Source: Aristolochia californica | Lineage: Eukaryota; Streptophyta; Magnoliopsida; Piperales; Aristolochiaceae | NCBI GenBank assembly: GCA_029961685.1 | Contig: JARWKL010000004.1 | Span: forward strand, 16,986,348 to 17,050,347 | Reading direction: 5' to 3' | DNA length: 64,000 nt | Shown here: one piece after another, positions 30,494-41,515 of the stretch | How the letters are laid out: the number at the start of each line of letters is the position of its first letter | How positions within the stretch are numbered: position 1 is the first letter of the stretch | Translations under genes and position numbers: made by a program | Notes under the pieces: generated by a model | The model's input: only the letters and a program-made list of their open reading frames with translations | Told to the model about the DNA's origin: nothing | Database searches by the model: none

Positions 30494-30884
30494 AGTAGAA
30501 TTTAGAATCTCATGAAAGGAACTTTAGATCAACAAGAAAGAAGAAGAAGAAGAAGAGAGAAGGAGAAGAGAAGAAGAAGAACGTGGAAGAAGAGAGTTTG
30601 GATTAAAGGAGAAGAGGGTTGCGTCAAAAATAAAAATGAGGGTTGGACGAATTTGTGGAAAGAGAGGAGAGTGCTTCAATGCCCTACCTATTAGCCAATG
30701 CCTTTATTTATAGTTTTACAATACCCTTAGGACTACAACTTGATAAAACAAAAGACATAAAAGGAACACATATTTATACTTCTATGCCATCTTTATGGAA
30801 AGTACCATATTTTACACATATGCCACTCCTTTGACGTTTGGGCTTCTTGTCTTGAGCTCGTGGGCTTGAGCCCATCTTCCAACA
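30494..30884 (-). repeat. 3' LTR of copia C
   Basis: 391 bp. Plus-strand start (T)GTAGAATTTAGGATCTC with the first base changed, end CCATCTTCCAACA. A GAAGAA-type run lies at 30536-30580. The tract CTCCCCCTCAAGCTGG follows (polypurine on the minus strand). Confidence 0.83.
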
Positions 30885-31156
30885 CTCCCCCTCAAGCTGG
30901 AGGAGAAAAGACATCAATCATAAATACCCAGCTTGCCACATATAAACGATAGGATTTTAGATGTAACGGGTTTAGTGAGAATATCAGCTACTTGCTCTTG
31001 AGATGACACATGTTTGAGAGAGATTATTCATGTTTGAAACTTCTCCCGTATAAAATGACAATCCACCTCAATATGTTTAGTTCTTTCATGAAAAACTGGA
31101 TTTGAAGTGAGATGAATGGCTGCTTGATTATCACAAAGCAAATTCATGGACCCCTT

Positions 31157-32330
31157 TTAATAAAAACCTAGTTCTGTAAGAAGGGTCCGGATCCATAAAA
31201 GTTCACTAACGGTATGGGCCATAGCTCTGTATTCTGCTTCGGCACTAGATCTTGCAACCACATTTTGCTTCTTACTTTTTCCATGTAACCAAGTTTCCCC
31301 CAACCAAAGTACAATATCCTGATGTAGATTTTCTATCATCAGGAGATCCAGCCCAATCTGCATCTGAGAAGCCTTCTATGTTGAAGTGCCCATGTTTTTT
31401 ATATAACAATCCTCTTCCTGGAGCTCCTTTTAGATAACGTAATATTCTCTCTAAAGCCTGCCAGTGGGTAATTTGTGGTTTGTACATGAATTGACTCACC
31501 ACACTTACATCATATGTTATGTCTGGCCTAGTTACCGTGAGATAAATCAGTTTTCCCATGAGTCTTTGATATTTGCCAATATCAATATCTTCTTCATTTG
31601 TGGCACATAATTTTACATTTGTATCCATAGGTGTGTCAACTGGTCTACAACCCTTCATTCTTGTTTCTTCAAGGAGATCCAAGACATATTTCCTTCGAGA
31701 AAATATTATCCCATGTTTGGATTGAAAAACTTCTATACCCAAAAAATATTTAAACATACCAAGGTCTTTAGTCTTGAATTCTTGACATATCATCTGCTTC
31801 ACCTCTTGTATGCTCAAAGCATCATCATCGGTTAAGATAATATCATCCACGTATACGGCCAATAATATTTTCCCTTTGATCGTATCTTTATAATATACGG
31901 AATGAAAACAAAACCATAGGAGTGTTTGACTAATTTATCACACCAAGCCCGAGGGGACTTCTTAAGCCCATATAAAGACTTTTTTAACCGACATACTGAC
32001 TCCCCCTCAATCACATAACCAGGTGGTTGAACCATATAAATTTTCTCACTGATATCCCCATTTAAAAAAACATTTTTAACATCCAACTGATAGACGGACC
32101 AAGAGGAGTTAGCTGCAATAGATAAGATGATGCGTACCGAATTCAATTTTGCATCAAGGGATGGATCCACTTCAAGATTGAACGGCACAAGCGGACAAGG
32201 AGAAATAGAAGGACAAGTCCATCCTGGAGGAGCATCATGGGAGGAGTAGAAGGGAGTGTCATCAAAGAAAGTCACATCCCTAGAGATAAACATCCTCCGA
32301 AGGGTAGGATTGTAACAGACATAACCTTTC
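31157..32330 (-). pseudogene. Copia C RT and RNase H
   Basis: AVYVDDIILTDDDALSIQEV has the catalytic YVDD at 31843-31854 intact. KYFLGIEVFQSKHGI, YVLDLLEETRMKGCRPVDTP and GFSDADWAGSPDDRKSTSGY follow, then SRSSAEAEYRAMAHTVSELL. Upstream on this strand the text jumps at about 32160 from NLEVDPSLDA to KLNSVRIILS, so about 100 residues of the RT fingers are missing. A frameshift lies at 31850. Confidence 0.87.
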
Positions 32331-32361
32331 TGGGTGCGAGAGTATCCCAAAAAAATATACT

Positions 32362-33189
32362 TCATAGACCGAGGATCAAGTTTATTTTTAATGGAAATGT
32401 AACATGAACAAAACACGTACATCCAAACACTTTCAAAGGAAGAGAAAAAGGATCTTCACCATTAAATAACATAGAGTAAGGAGTTTTATGATGAAGGACT
32501 GATGAAGGTAACCTATTAATGAGAAAGCATGTTGTAAGTATAGTATGAGGCCAATAGAAATAAGGTACCTTCATGGAGTAGAGGAGGCCCCGATCAACTT
32601 CAAGAAGATGACGATTCTTCCTTTCAGGAACACCATTTTGTTGAGGAGTATAGGCACATGATGTTTGATGAATAAGCACATTACTATCACAAAATGATTT
32701 GAAGTCATGAGACATGTATTCCTTAGCATTATCAGATCTAAGGGTTTGAATTTTCTTCCCAAATTGTGTCAAGACCATAGCATGAAATTTTTTAAACAAA
32801 GGAAGAATTTCGGAACGCTCTTTAAATAGATATAACCAAGTCACTTGAGTAAAATCATCAACAAAAATGACAAAATATTTAACTTGGGAAATATTTGACA
32901 CACATAAAGGGCCCCATACATCAGAATGTATTAGCTCAAATGGAACAGTACTTGTAGTTGTAAGACGAGGAGAATATGTACTCCTGACATGTTTACTTAA
33001 TTGAAAAACCTCACAACTGATATTAGAAAGTCCTTTTAAAGATGGAACCAAAGAACGAAGTGAAGGGGTAGGCGGATGACCAAGTCGGTTGTGCCAAAGT
33101 TGGGCCTCATATGTAGTGGATGATAATGCAGCTAATGGTGGAAGAGTGAAGTAGTACAAACCCCCCTTTTCATGGCCGACACTAATCAC
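32362..33189 (-). pseudogene. Copia C pre-integrase and integrase
   Basis: A 275-codon open frame: GAG-pre-integrase (QLWHNRLGHPPTPSLRSL, CEVFQLSKHVRS with the first zinc Cys pair altered to CEVF), then D in HSDVWGPL, D in RSDNAKEYMS, E in NGVPERKNRH. The catalytic triad is intact. It is the longest undamaged integrase in the window. Confidence 0.88.
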
Positions 33190-33207
33190 CCGCTTCGTAG
33201 TGAGATC

Positions 33208-33963
33208 CTAAAAGACACAAGAAGACGGTGAGAAGGTGATAGAGCAATTTAATTGTTTGTTCAATTGGCTAACCGAGAGAAAATTTAAAGGGAATTGAGG
33301 AACAAACAAAACATCTTGAAGGGGAATAGATGAAGTAAGAGAGGAGGAACCTTTGCCAAGGACCTTGGTTTGGGTACCATCAGAAATAGTAATGAATTTA
33401 TGAGGATAACAAGGAGATAAGGACTGCAACAAGTGTTTGTTACCTGATAGATGTTTAGAGGCCCCGGAGTCGATGATCCAAGAGGAAGAGGAAGAAGAGG
33501 AAGAAAGCATACCTAAGGCAATAGTAGTGGCAGCAGTAGATGATGAGGGAATAGATGATTCCATGAAGGACTTCATTTTATGAAATGAAGCATAGTCCTC
33601 AGCCGTAAGAGTCACATTTTTGGATGATGATTCAGCCTTATCTTCATTTTTCTCAACGTTAACTGAGACTAGGTTAGCTGTGGCCCAATCAGGCTTGCCA
33701 TGAAGTTTCCAGCATGATGCCACAAGGTGGTTCTGACGGCCACAATAAGTGCAAAGTTGAGGCTCAGTACAGAAAGAATTCTGACCCATTCTACCACCTC
33801 TATTTTCAGCCCCTCTCATTGTTCGATCCCCTCTCATATTTCTACCCCATCCTCGGGATGAGGAAGATGTTCCCCCATTTCCCAGAGAACATCGCTGATG
33901 GAGTATCAATAGGACAAGGAGGGGATGGATCCGGTATCCTAAGTAATATAGCACTAATATCAT
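33208..33963 (-). pseudogene. Copia C nucleocapsid and protease
   Basis: A zinc knuckle CTYCGRQNHLVASC and the protease motif SWIIDSGASKHLSGN occur in one 251-codon frame, followed by GKGSSSLTSSIPLQDVLFVP and FPLNFLSVSQLN. Both catalytic motifs look intact. An RGG-like basic stretch (GRNMRGDRTMRGAENRGGR) precedes the knuckle. Confidence 0.86.
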
Positions 33964-34518
33964 CGAAGGATGGAAGAGCAGAAGAACTTAGAAGTTGAGT
34001 TTTGGCCAGCTCAAGGTATGGTCTAATATTCGATAAGCAAATGGCTGCTGCCAAAGCTTCTCTTTGTCGTTCTTGAACGACAATATCAGTGGAACATGGC
34101 TGAACTAGTTTCCATTCTTGAAGAAGACCGTGAAACCGTGCCAAAACTTCATGAATATTATCTCCATGTTTCGTATGCAACAAGTTTTTTAAGACATCAT
34201 ATATTTTTTTGTAATGAAGCAGTGCTTGAGTAAAGCTTGGCACAAGTGTCCCATATGTTCTTGGTGGTTTCCAAGTGGACCACATTGTTGGCCACCTACT
34301 CTTCCATGCTATTAATGAGCCAACTTATCACCATGTTATCATCCTTAACCCACTTGTGGTAGGACGTATCTTCTTCATCAATCGGAGGAGGAAAGTTAAC
34401 AACGTGGCTCAACCCTTCGAACTGATTTTGACCAGCTCATGTAATTGGAGAGACCTCTAAGTGGAATTGTAGTAATACGGAGTATATCACTCTTATTACT
34501 ATTGTATCCAATCTCCAT
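33842..34518 (-). pseudogene. Copia C gag
   Basis: Start ATG at 34516-34518 (MEIGYNSNKSDILRITTIPL). A frameshift follows at about 34420 where ~20 bp present in copia A are deleted. Then VHLETTKNIW-like text and LHTKHGDNIHEVLARFHGLL, QERQREALAAAICLSNIRPY to the RGG region. The family is the UBN2/RVT_2-linked copia gag. Confidence 0.78.
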
Positions 34519-35406
34519 GACGAGGCAAGTAAAATATGGAGGTCAAGGGAAAAGGCCTTCTTCAAAGAACAATTACTCTATGAAATTTGAAGAACCCGTA
34601 GACCAAATCAATCGCCAACAAAAGAGAACAAGAACCAATTTCTTTCACAAGGGCAAACACCAAATTATCAATAAATTTGTGCCTTTAGAAAGTGATAATA
34701 ACTTCCAGCCATCACTCATCTTCTCTTGTATACATAAGAACAAAGAGAAGAAAGTAGATGCAACCGATTAAGCCTTAATTCAAACTCCAACACAAACGAG
34801 CAATTGACAAAAATTTAGAGAAGATTTAACGACAAACCAAGACACTTGGAAGAGATTTATCTTCAGCTCATGAGAGACTTCAACGTAAGAAAAAAATCAA
34901 TTGTTGAAGTTAAAAAAAAAGGGAATTACAAAGGGTAAATGACTGCTGGCATTTCATCAAACATATAATGGGCATCCAACAACATAACACAAACCCATGA
35001 GCAACCTTAAGTAGGAGAAGATACAGCAACAGTGCTGGAATTCTACCTCAAATGAGATGGATCCAAATTACATAAAGGTAATTGAATTTCACCCATCAAT
35101 CTTAATAAGATGCAAATTGAAAATGATCTTGATCACTCTTGTAATTGATTTACAAGGAGTCAAGATTATAACATCAATTTAGTCATAAAAATAAATCTTT
35201 ACAACATATAAAGATTTATTTTGACTTGATGTGACTCAAAATTCTAGAAGTAAAGAAAAATAGTAAAAAGGAGTATGTAAATAAGAAAAGGAAACAAAAA
35301 AACTGTAAATAAGAAGATGATGAACTTATCTCTTTATGATTGAACTCCTTTTACAACTTCTTGAATAGATTTCATAATAACTCCATGAAGAGATCCTAAA
35401 CTCCTT
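34519..35406 (-). other. Leader of copia C
   Basis: Non-coding between gag ATG and primer site. It aligns with 39300-42112 of copia A once element Q is removed, including the site where Q inserted (GTTTG-like word near 35110 is lacking its duplicate here). No gene. Confidence 0.7.
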
Positions 35407-35757
35407 GCTCTGATACCATGTAGAATTTAGGATCTCATGAAAGGAACTTTAGATCAACACGAAAGAAGAAGAAGAAGAAGAGAGAAGGAGAAGGGAAGAA
35501 GAAGAACGTGGAAGAAGAGAGTTTGGATTAAGGGAGAAGAGGGTTGCGTCAAAAAGAAAAATGAGGGATGGATGAATTTGTGGAAAGAGAGGAGAGTGCT
35601 TCAATGCCTTACCTCTTAACCAATGCTTTTATTTATAGTTTTACAATACCCTTAGGGCTACAACTTGATAAAATAAAAGACATAAAAGGAACACATTTAC
35701 ACTTCTATGCCATCTTTATGGAAAGTACCATATTTTACACATATGCCACTCCTTTGA
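35407..35757 (-). repeat. Primer site and 5' LTR of copia C, truncated
   Basis: The primer site (GCTCTGATACCA on the plus strand, 35407-35418) abuts TGTAGAATTTAGG at 35419. The LTR is cut at 35757 within 'ccactcctttgac', losing its first ~53 bp together with part of the chromovirus C protease. Confidence 0.82.
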
Positions 35758-36855
35758 CCCAGTAATAACATGCAAGGATATCTCTGGTGGTTCCTCCTCG
35801 ATAATATCCTCTAGCTCCTCTAAATCCTCCACCTCGAGCCAAAACAATCGTTTACATTGGTGTCCTACCAGATACTGCTCATCGCAGTTATAACATAAAT
35901 TTTTGGACCACCTTTCTGCCATCTCCGCACTCGTCAATTTTTTTATAAAGCTTGGTAGGGAATTACCAAGGCGGGGATCGGCTACCCGAGTCGTAGTTGG
36001 AGTGTGTTTGGATGGTGCTGCTGGAGATGCTTTCTGAGATGAATTATAGCGATGCCCTTGCCACATGGAGGAAGTGTTCATCTCACCCGACCAACCCGGC
36101 ATATGTTGCTGCAACTGTTGTCGTTGTTCCATTGCACGGGCCATATTCATGGCATGAGCTAAATCCGTGGGCATAAGGAGTTCTACCTCTAGCCGTAAAT
36201 ACTCATTGAGACCTGCTATGAATAAGGAGACCTGCTGGTCAACCAATAATCTCTCACTAGCATGAGGCAACTTTTCCAAGAAAAGTTTTTGATATTGTTC
36301 CACCGAACCAGTTTGTCTCAATAGGACTAACTCTCCCAGGGGGTTGCTGTTGGCGGGAGGCCCAAATCTAATTGTGCATAGATTTTTAAATTCTCCCCAA
36401 GACATTCCCGGTCTCTCTTTCTCTACTTGAGTAACCCATAACATGGCTTCATTTGTCATATGGAAAGAGGCTAGTTGCACTTTATCCCATTCAGTAGTCC
36501 GTTGGTTCAAAAAAAAAATTTCACATCTATGCAACCAAATTAAGGGATCAACAGAACCATTGAAAGAGGTTAACTCAAACTTGGTGTACCTTGGAACTGT
36601 GCTGCCATGCTGAGGTCCTTGGACAGCAATGAGCCATGGACACTGGTCTCCTCTTCTGTGATTTGGTTGAGCAACCTCTCTAACCTCTGGACTCTGATGT
36701 CTCTCTGTCCTCAACTCCTATAGCATGCTGATGACTCGGCTCATCTCTTCTTCCAAACCACAAACCTTCCCCAACATTGGTTGTGCTGTTTCAAGGCTAT
36801 CTTCTATCTTTTGTATCCTGATTTGGATTTCTTTATTGCTGATATTATCCCTCAT
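35758..36855 (-). pseudogene. Chromovirus C gag
   Basis: About 366 codons from ATG at 36853-36855. An N-terminal coiled-coil-like part (QKIEDSLETAQPM, GLEEEMSRVISML) ends at an in-frame TAG (36718-36720). The retrotransposon-gag domain reads RYTKFELTSFNGSVDPLIWL, EKERPGMSWGEFKNLCTIRF and SVEQYQKLFLEKL. A zinc knuckle CYNCDEQYLVGHQCK sits near the C-terminus, followed by an acidic spacer (EVEDLEELEDIIEEEPPEIS). It is broken at 35758 by the copia C scar. Except for one stop this is the best preserved gag in the window. Confidence 0.85.
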
Positions 36856-36863
36856 GTTACCCT

Positions 36864-36875
36864 GCTCTGATACCA
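36864..36875 (-). other. Primer binding site of chromovirus C
   Basis: GCTCTGATACCA on the plus strand (TGGTATCAGAGC on the minus strand), three bases from the LTR end at 36879. Confidence 0.82.
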
Positions 36876-36878
36876 AGT

Positions 36879-37727
36879 TGTTATGGTCCCAGGTCATGGA
36901 TTGAGATTTGTGAATCTAGCACCGGTACTGAGTTGTTGGACTCAATAAGGAGGGTTAAAGATCCCTTCTTTGGGTAATCTTCCACCAGTGATCAGTCTCC
37001 CTTTTTATGAACTCATTCTAGTGCTAAAGTTATGGCTAGAATAGAATTAATTTAGGTGGAGAGATAATGGAGGAATACCTGTTCTTGCTAACATAAATCA
37101 GGGTTTCAACCCTGATTTGATGTAGCTCGTTCTAGGACTTGAAGGCCTAACTTAGGGGACAGCCTTGGCTCACGTTGATGGTTGTCCTTGCTCTGTTTCT
37201 GTGATGAATTCCCAGTAGGAAGAGTTGTTCTAATCCTTCATGTGAAAGAACCAGAAATCTTCTTTTTTTGCTGTTCGTTAAGAGGGAATTGAACCCTACT
37301 TGTTGTTGACGCTGATGATGAGGGAAGACCCTCTCTTTGGGCTCGAAAAAGGGGCAGGAAGCTCCTCTTCTTAGTATGGATGATGTGGGATGAATTTGGG
37401 TGAAGATGGATGGCAATGGAGGGCGAAGGATAGGTTGGATTTTTGGCGTAAACCCTAAACTCGAGATCAAGAGGTGATCTCAACCTGTTTAGACTAGGTT
37501 ATTCTAAAATCTCAAAGTTTACCTATTTCATTCATTCCTTTCCCTTAAATAGGTCACGTCATGGAGTTTTATGGTTAGGGTTAAAATAATTCCCCATAAT
37601 GCTCTTACATATAAAGTAATTAGAAATAACTCCTACTTAAAACAATATAAGAAATAAATCCTACTCAAAGTAATATAAGAAATAAATCCTATTGACTAAG
37701 TTGTTGTTGCCTCCTTTGAACCCAGCT
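36879..37727 (-). repeat. 5' LTR of chromovirus C
   Basis: At least 849 bp. The LTR end TGTTATGGTCCCAGG (plus strand) is at 36879. The other end, by comparison with the D LTR, should extend ~35 bp beyond 'gttgcctcctttga' but is cut at 37727, where D protease sequence starts. No coding function. Confidence 0.72.
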
Positions 37728-37734
37728 AAAGGTA

Positions 37735-37990
37735 TGACAAAAAATTATAAATGAAAGAAAGTCGTACTGATTGAGAAGTTTACTGCTTTGCTGATTCCAT
37801 AACTAGGAATTTTCTCTCCATTGGCAACCAAAACCGTGGCTATTGGGTGTGGAAGGATCTGTAGTTGAAGGTGTAGAGCAGCTGTTAAACTAAGAAAATT
37901 ATGTATACTTCCCGAATCCACAAGGCCGACAAGGTCCTGGTCCATCACCCGAGTCCTAAATTGCATAGTTTTGGGGGATTTCTAGTTGGT
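37735..37990 (-). pseudogene. Chromovirus D protease
   Basis: The frame 37745-37966 reads DQDLVGLVDSGSIHNFLSLT (active-site DSG), VLVANGEKIPS and ends STTFFHL at the scar. It is close to the F protease (22130-22669). Confidence 0.8.
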
Positions 37991-38050
37991 AATGGCATGT
38001 AGAGAGATTTCTGGTGCATCTTCCTTAGTATGATCATCACTTTGTTCTGG

Positions 38051-38900
38051 TTATGCTATTTCATCGACTTCTAACCAAAACAACCATTTACATTGATGGC
38101 CTGCCCTATACAGTTCATCACAGTCATAACATAAGTTCTTTTTCTTGTGGTCAGCTATCTCCAAACTAGTTAATTTTTCAATATACTGGGTGGGTGGGTT
38201 ACTGGGCTGTGTATCTGCTGCAAGAGTAGTAATGGGATTATTTCTGGCCTTTTGCCCTATTGGGAAAGTTATATAAGGGTACTGTTGCACCTCCCTAGCC
38301 AAGTATTGGAAGTGTTCCAATCCCCTTGCCAAGTTGTCCTCCTATTTTGAACTTTTTGTTGAGTTTCCAATGCACGAGCTAAATTCATTGTTCAAGCTAA
38401 GTTAGTAGTTCTGAGGAGCTGCACCTCTAACCTTAAAGACTCATTAAGGCCTGCTGTAAATGAATTGACCTCTTGGAACTGTTTTCGATATAGTTCCACT
38501 GGCCTAGTTTGTCATAACAGCACCAAATCCCCCAAGGTGTTGCTGTGGGCTGGAGGACCGAACTGTATAGTGCATAATTCTTTAAACTCTTCCCAATCAA
38601 GCGCTAATCTATCCAACTCTACTTGATGAAACCAATTTTTTGCTTCATTGAGCATGTGGAAAGGCTGCCAGTCCCACCATATCAATTTCTAATGTTCTTT
38701 GATGGATAAAAAATTTTATGCACCTATGTAGCCAAATCAAGAGGTTGTCTGACCCATTAAAAGTAGGAAAATCCAATTTTGTATACCTGGATATGGTGCC
38801 ACCTCCTTGGTTGAAATTTCTAGTCAGGGTAGGAAAGGTAGTGCGCCCTGCAAACTGGTCTCCTCCTCTGCTGTGCAAGTTGTCTTCTCAACTTTGTTCT
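38051..38900 (-). pseudogene. Chromovirus D gag
   Basis: Pieces in two frames. One is ISRYTKLDFPTFNGSDNLLI, WLHRCIKFF near 38750-38830. The zinc knuckle piece is at 38051-38332 (CYDCDELYRAGHQCK, then LFWLEVDEI). It is cut at 38900 by copia A, and the upstream part should continue at 46593, where the leader-proximal sequence contains several stops. Confidence 0.78.
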
Positions 38901-39287
38901 TCTTGGAAGACGGGCTCAAGCCCACGAGCTCAAGACAAGAAGCCCACACGTCAAAGGAGTGGCATATGTGTAAAATATGGTACTTTCCATAAAGATGACA
39001 TATAATTGTAAATATGTGTTCCTTTTATGTCTTTTGTTTTATCAAGTGTTAGCCCTAAGGGCATTGTAAAACTATAAATAAAGGCATTGGCTAAGAGGTA
39101 GGGCATTGAAGCACTCTCCTCTCTTTCCAAAAATTCGTCCAGCCCTCATTTTTTTTACGCAACCCTCTTCTCCTTTAATCCAAACTCTATCCTTTCACGT
39201 TCTTCTTCTTCTCTTCTCCTTCTCTCTTCTTCTTCTTCTTCTTTCGTGTTGATCTAAAGTTCCTTTCATGAGATCCTAAATTCTACA
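38901..39287 (+). repeat. 5' LTR of copia A
   Basis: 387 bp. The head TCTTGGAAGACGGGC has TG mutated to TC. End AAATTCTACA. Contains 'ctataaataaaggc' (TATA-like, 39071-39084) and a CTTCTT run before the end. Confidence 0.88.
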
Positions 39288-39299
39288 TGGTATCAGAGC
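39288..39299 (+). other. Primer binding site of copia A
   Basis: TGGTATCAGAGC, adjacent to the LTR. Confidence 0.88.
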
Positions 39300-39587
39300 A
39301 AGGAGTTTAGGATATCTCTTCATGGAGTTATTATGAAATCTGTTCAAGAAGTTGTAAAAGGAGTTCAGTCAAGAAGAGATAAGTTTATGCTCTTCTTATT
39401 TACATTTTTTTTGTTTCCTTTTCTTATTTACATACTCTTTTTTACTATAATTCTTTACTTCTTGAATTTTGAGTCACTTCAAGTCAAGATAAATCTTTAT
39501 ATGTTGTAAAGATTTATTTCTATGACTAAATTGATGTTGTAATCTTGTAAATCAATTACAAGAGTGATCAAGATCATTTGATGTTTG

Positions 39588-39977
39588 TGTTACAGTCCCG
39601 GATCTGGCACAAGGATTCTTTGGGTAGATCTGCAATCTGCCATGGATTACCGTACGGATATTAAGGATTAAAGGAAGACATGGAAAACGAAAACGAAAGA
39701 TCAAGCCTAAGGGAAGCTTGATAACCCTAGAGCTCGTTGAGCAGAACTCTAAGCCTCTCTACACTGGATTTAACCTAATTCTTAATACTTCAATGCTTGT
39801 TTTTCTCATTACTCTTACCCCTTAAATAGGGTTCACCCGGTTAGGGTTTACGATAAAATATTACAAAAATACCCCTATAAATAAAATATTCCAAAAATAC
39901 CCCTATGGCCTAAAACTGAAATAAATAAAGTAAATAAAAGAAAACACTAAAATAATAATGTTATTGCGTGCATAACA
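39588..39977 (-). repeat. 3' LTR of Q
   Basis: 390 bp. Plus-strand start TGTTACAGTCCCGGATC, end GCGTGCATAACA. Contains repeated 'aaaatattacaaaaatacccc' type phrases, as in the L LTRs. Confidence 0.92.
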
Positions 39978-40617
39978 TTATACCCCCCCTGGAAGACGAG
40001 TTTGCCCTCAAGCTCGGAAGCAGTGTCTGCGCAAGTGTCAACAGCGGTATCGAATTGCCTCAAGCCAACGAAAGATTTTTTTTTGTTTCCCGAGTTGACC
40101 CGGTCCGAGTTGGCCTGGGTTGACTCGGTATTGGACCCCCGGTCCTGTGCATGACTCAGTTTCCTGCGCTCATCAAATTTTCCTAACTTAGGAAAAATTG
40201 AATCGGGAGTCATCTTCCTCCTTCGGCGGAAATTTCGCTGACGGCTCTTCTAGGGAAATCGGAAATCTTCCTCCTCCTCATGTCGATCCCGAAATGAGCG
40301 GCCATCGGACATTGCGGGAACCTCGGCTTCTCCCCTCACGGCACCGACTAAGGCGGGCGATGGTCGTATGCCGTTCTCACGGCACCGCACAGTGCGGAAA
40401 TTTCGCCGACAGAGTCTCCTGCTGCTCCGACGGTGAATCGCAGCTCGTTGGCCCCCCCGGAACAGAGACCCCTTGTGGAATTGTCGCCTATTTCACCGAC
40501 AGGATCTCCTGCTTCTCCAGTGACGAAGAGAAGTCCTCTGAGGAGTCGGCGCTTGGAATTTTTCCAAGACAGAGTGCTCTCCGAAACACATCCCGATGGG
40601 AAGAAGCACCAGAAATA
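39978..40617 (-). other. Q internal 3' region, G/C-rich
   Basis: Contains repeated 'ttgccgac'/'tcgccgac' and 'ctgcttctc' words and overlapping frames on both strands (for example plus 40198-40752). No domain recognised. The polypurine tract lies at its left end. Confidence 0.5.
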
Positions 40618-40998
40618 TTACCTTCTCCTGTTCGGCAAGGTGTTTTGCTTGCCGTGAGCCTTTTTGGTGTGAATTCGGATTTGAGGTCTCACCCAATTTG
40701 TCAATGCCGACGAGGTGTTAGCAGAAAACCCCTCCGATTTTGGATTTCTTGAGTCCTGGCCGTCAGATTTTGGAAATTTGGAGTCCAATTTCTGATTTGT
40801 GTCCCCAATTTCGGATTTTGCCGCCGCTGGAGAGACAGGGGGCGCTCTGATTTCTTGCGTCTCCTGCCCTTCTGAGACATCTCGAGCGACTTCTGCAGCG
40901 AGTTTCTCTCTCGCAGCAAACTCTCCCCCTACGTTTTGTGCCGGTGTTGTGGTCCTTCCCCTCGTTAAACTTGTTACGTTGTTCGTCCGCCCATTCAA
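40618..40998 (-). CDS. Q family-specific frame of unknown function
   Basis: A 126-codon open frame just after the primer site, where gag would start: MNGRTNNVTSLTRGRTTTPA, then EFAAREKLAAEVARDVSEGQ and KSEIGDTNQKLDSKFPKSDG. It is hydrophilic and rich in charged residues, with no zinc knuckle, protease or membrane segment. L has a broken counterpart (11947-12380). An alternative frame (40701-40919) overlaps it. It may be a gag remnant under weak constraint or a frame by chance in G/C-rich DNA. Confidence 0.4.
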   Translation of the reverse strand: MNGRTNNVTSLTRGRTTTPAQNVGGEFAAREKLAAEVARDVSEGQETQEIRAPPVSPAAAKSEIGDTNQKLDSKFPKSDGQDSRNPKSEGFSANTSSALTNWVRPQIRIHTKKAHGKQNTLPNRRR

Positions 40999-41120
40999 CC
41001 TCTCTATATCGAGATTAAATTTAGAGAGCCTCTCTAGGGCAGTATCAAATTTTCTTTAAAGCAATTCAAAGTATTCATTGGTGTTTCTCTCTGTCGGGTT
41101 ACCCTGCTTTGATACCAAGT

Positions 41121-41510
41121 TGTTACGGTCCCGGATCTGGCACAAGGATTCTTTGGGTAGATCTGCAATCTGCCACGGATTACCGTACGGATAGTAAGGA
41201 TTGAAGGAAGACATGGAAAACGAAAACGAAAGATCAAGCCTAAGGGAAACTTGATAACCCTAGAGCTCGTTGAGGAGAACTCTAAGCCTCTCTACGCTGG
41301 ATTTAACCTAATTCTTAATACTTCAATGCTTGTTTTTCTCATTACTCTTACCCCTTAAATAGAGTTCACCCGGTTAGGGTTTAAGATAAAATATTACAAA
41401 AGTACCCCTATAAATAAAATATTCCAAAAATACCCCTGTGGCCTAAAACTGAAATAAATAAAGTAAATAAAAGAAAACACAAAAATAATAATGTTATTGC
41501 GTCCATAACA
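41121..41510 (-). repeat. 5' LTR of Q
   Basis: 390 bp. Plus-strand start TGTTACGGTCCCGGATC, end GCGTCCATAACA, followed by GTTTG. Confidence 0.92.
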
Positions 41511-41515
41511 GTTTG

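Larger units (their letters stand above)
30494..35757 (-). mobile_element. Copia element C
   Basis: 3' LTR 30494-30884, purine tract, RNase H to gag in minus order, leader, primer site 35407-35418 and 5' LTR 35419-35757 (its first ~53 bp deleted). It is the same subfamily as copia A: the LTRs, leader and proteins align throughout. It lacks part of RT near 32160 and about 20 bp in gag near 34420. Left flank GTTTG (30489-30493). The right duplication is gone with the deletion. Confidence 0.86.
29448..37727 (-). mobile_element. Chromovirus C, truncated, split by copia C
   Basis: Minus-strand pieces from right to left: 5' LTR (36879-37727, head cut), primer site, gag (35758-36855), then copia C, then the protease end and RT (29448-30490). 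About 0.3 kb of protease is missing at the copia C scar (35757/35758). The RNase H, integrase and 3' LTR are lost at the junction with copia E. Both outer borders are therefore deletions, not insertion ends. Confidence 0.75.
39588..41510 (-). mobile_element. Non-autonomous LTR element Q (1.9 kb)
   Basis: Two 390-bp LTRs (39588-39977 and 41121-41510) differ at about 13 positions by eye. The perfect target duplication is GTTTG (39583-39587 and 41511-41515). On the minus strand a primer site TGGTATCAAAGC (41106-41117 on plus) lies three bases from the 5' LTR. A chromovirus-like 3' end precedes the 3' LTR: GAGCTTGAGGGCAAACTCG and a GGGGGGG tract (39982-40017). The internal 1.14 kb lacks RT and integrase. 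The LTR family is that of L. It interrupts the leader of copia A: the sequence on both sides joins to the leader of copia C. Confidence 0.92.

Noticed and set aside
30536..30600. GAAGAA-rich tracts as microsatellites of interest
   Set aside because: They are a constant part of the copia A/C LTR and occur in all copies of that LTR here.
40198..40752. 184-codon plus-strand frame in Q
   Set aside because: It is antisense to the element, in G/C-rich DNA with overlapping frames on both strands, and has no recognisable domain.
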